DNA from: Oscheius sp. JU75
Lineage: Eukaryota; Nematoda; Chromadorea; Rhabditida; Rhabditidae
Direction of reading: 5' to 3'
DNA: 64,000 nt
Assembly (NCBI GenBank): GCA_037178855.1
Contig: JASJZC010000007.1
Coordinates: forward strand, 2,542,001 to 2,606,000
Below the pieces are notes generated by a model. That model searched no databases. It was not told the origin of the DNA and saw only the letters and a program-made list of their open reading frames with translations. Numbering within the stretch: the first letter of the stretch is position 1; every line of letters starts with the position of its first letter. A program made the translations under genes and the position numbers. Shown piece by piece: positions 59,255 through 64,000 of the stretch.

Positions 59255-60661
59255 ATGCGTGAGTTCAAGGTGGTTGTGTTAGGCAGCGGAGGAGTAGGCA
59301 AAAGTGCACTGACTGTCCAATTCGTCAGCAACACGTTCATCGAGAAGTACGATCCCACTATTGAGGACTTTTATAGGAAAGAGATTGAGGTAAGTTATAC
59401 TTTTTGAGTTATGCTCATTCTGATGCAAGTTTGAAGCCTTTTTCCACTTCTATTTCTAACTTAACATCCATTGTAAAGTTGTAAAAACAAACGTTTGATA
59501 AAGCAACATCCGGACGAAATTTTTCCCAACCGTGGATATATCTTTTGCAACGTTTATGTTCCAATACAGGCTTGGATACAGGCTCCTTTCGATCAGCTGC
59601 TCTGTGTAGAAAAGGCAAGCACTGTGATTCAAACGCGCAAAATATTTACCCAACATGGGAAGTGTCCGTCTCAATATTTTAAACAAATCGGTTGCAGGTC
59701 GATGGACAGCCCTGTGTCTTGGAAATCTTGGATACGGCGGGTACAGAACAGTTCTCCTCTATGAGGGATCTTTACATCAAAAATGGGCAAGGATTCGTGG
59801 TCGTCTATTCCATCACAAGTCAACAAACGTTCCATGACATCAAAACGATGAAAGATCAAATCGTCCGTGTGAAGGTAGGAGATTCTGTTTGGTTTTCATT
59901 GCAAGTTCTGTTTCAGGGTACAGATCAAGTTCCGATCCTCCTTGTGGGTAACAAATGTGATCTTCAGCATCAGAAACAAGTTCGGACAGATGAAGGACTT
60001 AGTCTTGGTACGTATTTTCTATTGTTTCCTGGCAAAGCGTATTGTTTCCCCTCTTGAAACGTTGTTTCTTAGAGTGTGCACTTGTATCAAATGACACATC
60101 CGTTTGTCTCAGCATTCAGTCGAACTGAATAAGCATATAAGCGTTACACAAAACAAACATCCTTGGAACAAGCACTTTTTTTGGGTTCAGTATTCAAAGC
60201 AAAGCTGTCTGTTATTTAAACTGTTTGGATGTCTGTTTCGAGCGATCAAGTAAAGTCTTAACACTCTATTAGACTAGTGAACTCTGGAGCAATATAGCTT
60301 TTGTTTTAGTAGTTCGATAAGAAAGGGAGAGAGAGAGAGAGTCAGAATGTCGTCAGAATGTTGGAGTAAACACGACAGCAAGGTGCAGTTCCGTGAACAG
60401 TGAACAAATATTCTACGAAAAAGGTAAAAGATGGAAAGTTCAGTTCCGCTTCTCGCGCTATTCTTAACGTACTGTCTCACTACTATCTTTTCGTGCCAAA
60501 TCAAATTGCATATTTCAGCCGAGTTCTGGGGCTGTCCTTTCACGGAATGCTCTGCCAAGAACAACCAGAACGTGAATGTGACGTTTGCCGAGATCGTGAG
60601 AGAGATGAATTACGTCCAGAATCGGGCCAGAGAAAGCAAAGGATGCTGCAATTTGATGTAG
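59255..60661 (+). CDS. rap-2: Ras-family small GTPase Rap2
   Basis: Four exons (59255-59389, 59698-59874, 59917-60007, 60519-60661) give 181 residues, typical for Rap. The ATG directly follows TTTTTAG. G1: [17 protein letters not shown]. The effector loop is [16 protein letters not shown], Rap-like. G3: [20 protein letters not shown], with Thr in place of the Ras Gln after DTAG, a Rap hallmark. G4 is [19 protein letters not shown]5 is [20 protein letters not shown]. The C-terminus ESKGCCNLM is a CAAX box with an extra Cys, so prenylation is expected. [17 protein letters not shown] matches the Rap2 branch of nematodes. Signalling at membranes, in synapse and cell-boundary patterning, is known for C. 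elegans RAP-2. The last intron is 511 nt, long for this region. Confidence 0.95.
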
Positions 60662-62335
60662 CCTGCTCGAAACCCGTAAGAACCCTGCTCATGACTTGTC
60701 ACTCACAAAATCAAATCTTCTACTCAAAATCTCTGAACAAAACAGTGTATATTGCCCGTGGTGCTCACTCCAATTCACTTCTTAGAGTCTCTCGTACCCG
60801 AAGGAGTTCGGGTTTGAATCTCTATCCATTTTTCTCACCACATTCACTTATTGTGCTCCATTGTTGTTTTTGTCATACGTTGTGTCGTACTCGATGCTTA
60901 GATTCCATCATCTGCTGGTAAGAGATTACATTATTTTACTATATTCACTTTTAATTATGTGCTATGAACTGTTGTAATAAACACTATTCTTCTTCCACAA
61001 TACCTTTTATAGCAATGACACACAGGTGATAATAAATTAGGAGACAGTCGTTTATGTGGAGCATGAGAGAGTTGTGCTTATCAAGAGTGTCCTGGCCTGG
61101 CAGCAGTCTTTTCAAATATGACCCTAGATAAGGTTAGTTCAAAAGTTTTTACTTCTATTCTTTGAAGCGTGTTCACCCGTTACTCTAATTCAACAGAAAC
61201 GCTGATCACTTCCGGACACTAGTACGGAAACGGTGCAACAGTTTTTTTGACTTACAGTCAATTGGGATTTTCAATAGATGGCATTTGTTTAAGTTAATTC
61301 AATAAACAGTATTTGTCCCAAAATGACCAAGAGCGGTAAAAAATGAAGTAGAAGATGTGGTTGAACCCAGTTGTCGGTTCCTAAAGTGCTAAAACGGCAC
61401 TATATGATCAAAATTAGCCGCTTCCTCAGGCAGCTGTGTACATAGAGTGACCGAAATGTTTATTTCTGTGTCTGTGTCCCACAATGTTTCAAAAAATGGA
61501 TACTATTTTCAATTAATCTCCACAATCCTTTGAAATGGTTATCCCGACATTTCACCACTGACAGATTATCCCAGTGCTCGTTAACCCTTGGCGCGTGTGT
61601 AGCAAGCCGTGCACTTGACTAGATGTTGTATTTCGGCAGTCTTCCGCACTCCTAGTCCTGGTATAAAGTAGACACTTAGTCGTTTGCACTTTCGCCGAAG
61701 AAGAAGCCTTGTTCTATACTCTTTCTCATAGTTGTAGCGATGTCTACTCTACTAGTTCGACTGGCGTATGTTTTGTCTAGCCCAAATGTGCTGGTGCCCT
61801 TCGAGTCGCCCTCTCCTACCCACAGCTGGTCGTATCCGACTGTTTTTGTCCCACGGCTGTGCACTCGCCTCACACCCTAACATTTAGCAAACTCTTTGCC
61901 AGAGATTGAATATCATTTTTTTGCTTTGATTCGAGCCAATTCACTGTAGTTTGATCCAGAGTAGGGCTACTGAGACAGAGCGTTCGATGGCTGCCCCCGA
62001 CAGAGAGGGCCGTTGGAAGGAGCTGCCCTTTGTTGCGCCATCTTCACAGGTTACATTACAATACCTCTTTTTGCCTCGTTTGCTGATAACGGTTTGCCTA
62101 TTACGTGATGCGTTCGAAAACCGTCTCATCTTCTGTCAATAATTCACAGACAGCCGGCTATAAAGGTTTTTCTATGTCTGAGCAGGGATAATAAATGAGT
62201 CCACTCTTTTTTTGCTAACTTTTTGATTTGTTGGTGGTGCCAAACGTTGGGGTATCAATCAGTACCACCTACACTCATCCTGATTCACTCTTAATCATAT
62301 CATACCATTCCCCACTCCTTATTTTAGCTAATGGA
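60662..62335. other. Intergenic region
   Basis: About 1.7 kb between rap-2 and the GT92 gene. AATAAA lies near 60977 and again near 61300. No protein, RNA or repeat is recognised. Confidence 0.4.
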
Positions 62336-64000
62336 ATGACAAAGTGGGTCGTGCTAGCTATAGCCGCTTTGGCTTTTTTTGGTTTCTTTCTAATCAAATT
62401 TTCTTCCGATGTCAATATTGTCCCGACAAACACAACCAGGTACGTGATTTTCCGTTTCTTTCAGGCAAGAAAATTTTTCAGATCTCTTCACCACGTGCAT
62501 CCTCGAGCTAACTACATAACTCCAAACTCAATTTTCGTGTATAACGCCTATTTGGACAATAGAGGCGGGTCTAATAAGCTACGGGTTTTGGCAATCAACC
62601 GATGCCACAAAGAGTCAGAATTGTGAGTGAACTTTTATGTAAAATCAAACCTTTTTCAGTATTATTTATGCCAGACTGGACGGTAAACAACATGGTCTTA
62701 CGCCACAGCCGATTGAGGGAACGTGTCCCTGGACATGGGCCAAGGGTTGCACATTGGCGACCTACTTTCACGACATAGATGTGTCTGAAAACTTCACCGA
62801 TACTCAAGTAATTTTTTAGAATTCTCTTCACCAAATTGGCTCAGGTAATTGTTCAAGGAGGTTACAGATATTCGGTTCAAGATATCACCGTTGTAACTGA
62901 TGAGGACGAGAGTTTTTTAACCGTATGTGTCCCGCCTATCTATTGGTAATGCATTGTAGAAACACACTAAGGTTATCTTTAGGTACACTGACTGGACCAA
63001 ACTGATTTTGTTCGTGGAATGGTGGAAAAGTCAATCTGCTTCTAAGATCATTTTCTACCACCAATCATCAACGGAAGACGTCAAGACTGTTTTAGACTAT
63101 TATGTCTCCGAGGTATTGTATAGTCTTTATCACTATACAAACCACGACTTGAGGGTGTAGCCGAAGTGATTCAGTGGTCTCTTCTTCCCTCGTCATCTAC
63201 CTTCAATCCAAACGATGAAGTCTATCGGCTCGGCCACTCTCTCGCTATGAATGATTGTGTCCTTCGTGCCAAGTCTCAGCTGGTTGCTTTGGTAGACATC
63301 GACGAGCTTATTGTACCAAAGCAGGCTACTTCAATTGCATAATATGCGTGCTTTTAGAACGTCTTCGCTCCCTGATCTCTTGTCGAAAAAGTTCAACAAC
63401 ACGACTCTTGGATCCCTACAGTTCTCCCATCGTGTCCTTCTCTATGATCCTCCTTTGGCTCCAAGCCCTTTCCGTTTTGCTTCTGCTGATTTCGCTGGAG
63501 TTGGAAATGCAATCTACAAAAACATCACTGGACCGCCGAAGGCGAGAAGCGCGCGTTATCTGTTAGCCCGCGCTGTTTGCGCTGCCTCGGGGCGATTAGC
63601 CGACTGAATGACAGGCGCACGTTTCTTCGGGACAGACACGGCTGTCCACACCGGTCCCGTGGTGTAGCGGTTAGCACTCAGGACTCTGAATCCTGCGACG
63701 GGAGTTCAAATCTCCCCGGGACCTTCCGTTTTTAGCTTCCGAGGTTTATTTTACTCTTTCAGACCATCATCCGTCGTAAAGCTATTGACCGCATGTCTAC
63801 CCACACGGTGAGAAGCTTTTTGGACGGTCAATGGACGCAGAACCAGGTGAGAAATCTATCAAAACATTCAGTAGCTTTCAACTTCTAGACTGGGACGGCT
63901 TTGCTCCTTCACAATCGTTACAACTACGTCGGTGTTCAGACAGATGTTCCAGAAGTTCTTGTGAACATCACTGAAGATGCCATTAGTTTCCGTGCCAAAC
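62336..64000 (+). CDS. GT92 (DUF23) glycosyltransferase, 3' end beyond window
   Basis: Type II membrane protein of the large nematode GT92 family, Golgi enzymes that usually add galactose to glycans. The start is MTKWVVLAIAALAFFGFFLI, with a single N-terminal membrane anchor. Next come ANYITPNSIFVYNAYLDNRG and NKLRVLAINRCHKES, then VCVPPIYW and YTDWTKLILFVEWWKSQSAS. The catalytic core has HSLAMNDCVLRAKSQLVALV and DIDELIVPK, a D-x-D/E metal-binding region. It continues with FNNTTLGSLQFSHRVLLYD and IIRRKAIDRMSTHTVRSF. Two introns (63321-63357 and 63542-63762) lack GT and fit GC-AG donors; both must be removed to keep the frame. The second contains tRNA-Gln in sense orientation. The gene continues past 64000 (last visible residues NITEDAISFRAK). 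Confidence 0.85.
63653..63724 (+). tRNA. tRNA-Gln (CTG) inside a GT92 intron
   Basis: Same 72 nt sequence as the minus-strand copy at 22319-22390: acceptor stem GGTCCCG/CGGGACC, anticodon loop CTCTGAA, box B GTTCAAATC. A GTTTTTAG T-run follows within 10 nt. It lies inside the 221 nt GC-AG intron of the GT92 gene, on the coding strand. Confidence 0.96.

Noticed and set aside
60322-60342. GAGAGAGA run as a possible promoter element
   Set aside because: A short microsatellite inside the last rap-2 intron; no evidence of function.
1-64000. CRISPR arrays, bacterial operons, phage or insertion sequences
   Set aside because: The window is eukaryotic with spliced genes. No direct-repeat/spacer pattern, no transposase or integrase, and no clear retroelement protein was seen.

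Overview
The window is a piece of a nematode nuclear genome. The evidence is gene content and gene structure. Genes are built from many small exons separated by very short introns (mostly about 37-45 nt, GT...AG with TTTCAG-like ends). Several products belong to families that are nematode-specific or typical of nematodes: a soluble guanylate cyclase of the gcy type, an F-box/FBA_2 protein, a ground-like protein, a 7B2/sbt-1 chaperone, Numb with a Ser/Arg-rich start, UNC-34/Ena, RAP-2 and a DUF23/GT92 glycosyltransferase. Some ATG codons lie directly behind a TTTCAG acceptor, as expected for spliced-leader addition. A free-living or rhabditid-type nematode is the best guess. The species cannot be named from the sequence.

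Layout: a secreted Pro/Gln-rich protein (minus, runs off the left edge); soluble guanylate cyclase (plus); F-box protein and two-MAM-domain secreted protein (both minus); a likely two-gene operon with a MEA1-like protein and TFIIF beta (plus); class 3 lipase, Cys-loop ligand-gated channel and Numb (all minus); tRNA-Gln; 7B2/sbt-1 and a ground-like protein (minus); tRNA-Glu; a gene-poor 6 kb; Ena/VASP unc-34 with two candidate first exons (plus); an atlastin/GBP-like GTPase (plus); DNase II (minus); a tandem two-domain RNase T2 (plus); an unidentified membrane-protein locus and an unidentified secreted acidic protein (plus); an ENTPD5/6-like nucleoside diphosphatase (minus); rap-2 (plus); and a GT92 glycosyltransferase (plus, runs off the right edge) with a tRNA-Gln inside one of its introns.

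The genes do not form one pathway. Several are neuronal or secretory in other nematodes (gcy, ligand-gated channel, sbt-1, unc-34, num-1). Two are acid nucleases lying close together (DNase II and RNase T2), and one is an ER/Golgi nucleotidase. Gene models were built by hand from splice consensus and reading-frame continuity, so exon edges are inferred. Family calls rest on motifs recognised by eye.

The most interesting points are: the fused tandem RNase T2 with a C-terminal membrane anchor; an atlastin-like GTPase whose membrane anchor appears to be replaced by a long charged coiled coil that contains a fresh intron-plus-exon tandem duplication; four likely GC-AG introns; a tRNA gene inside a GC-AG intron; a repeat-filled 1.4 kb intron in the channel gene; and alternative first exons in unc-34.
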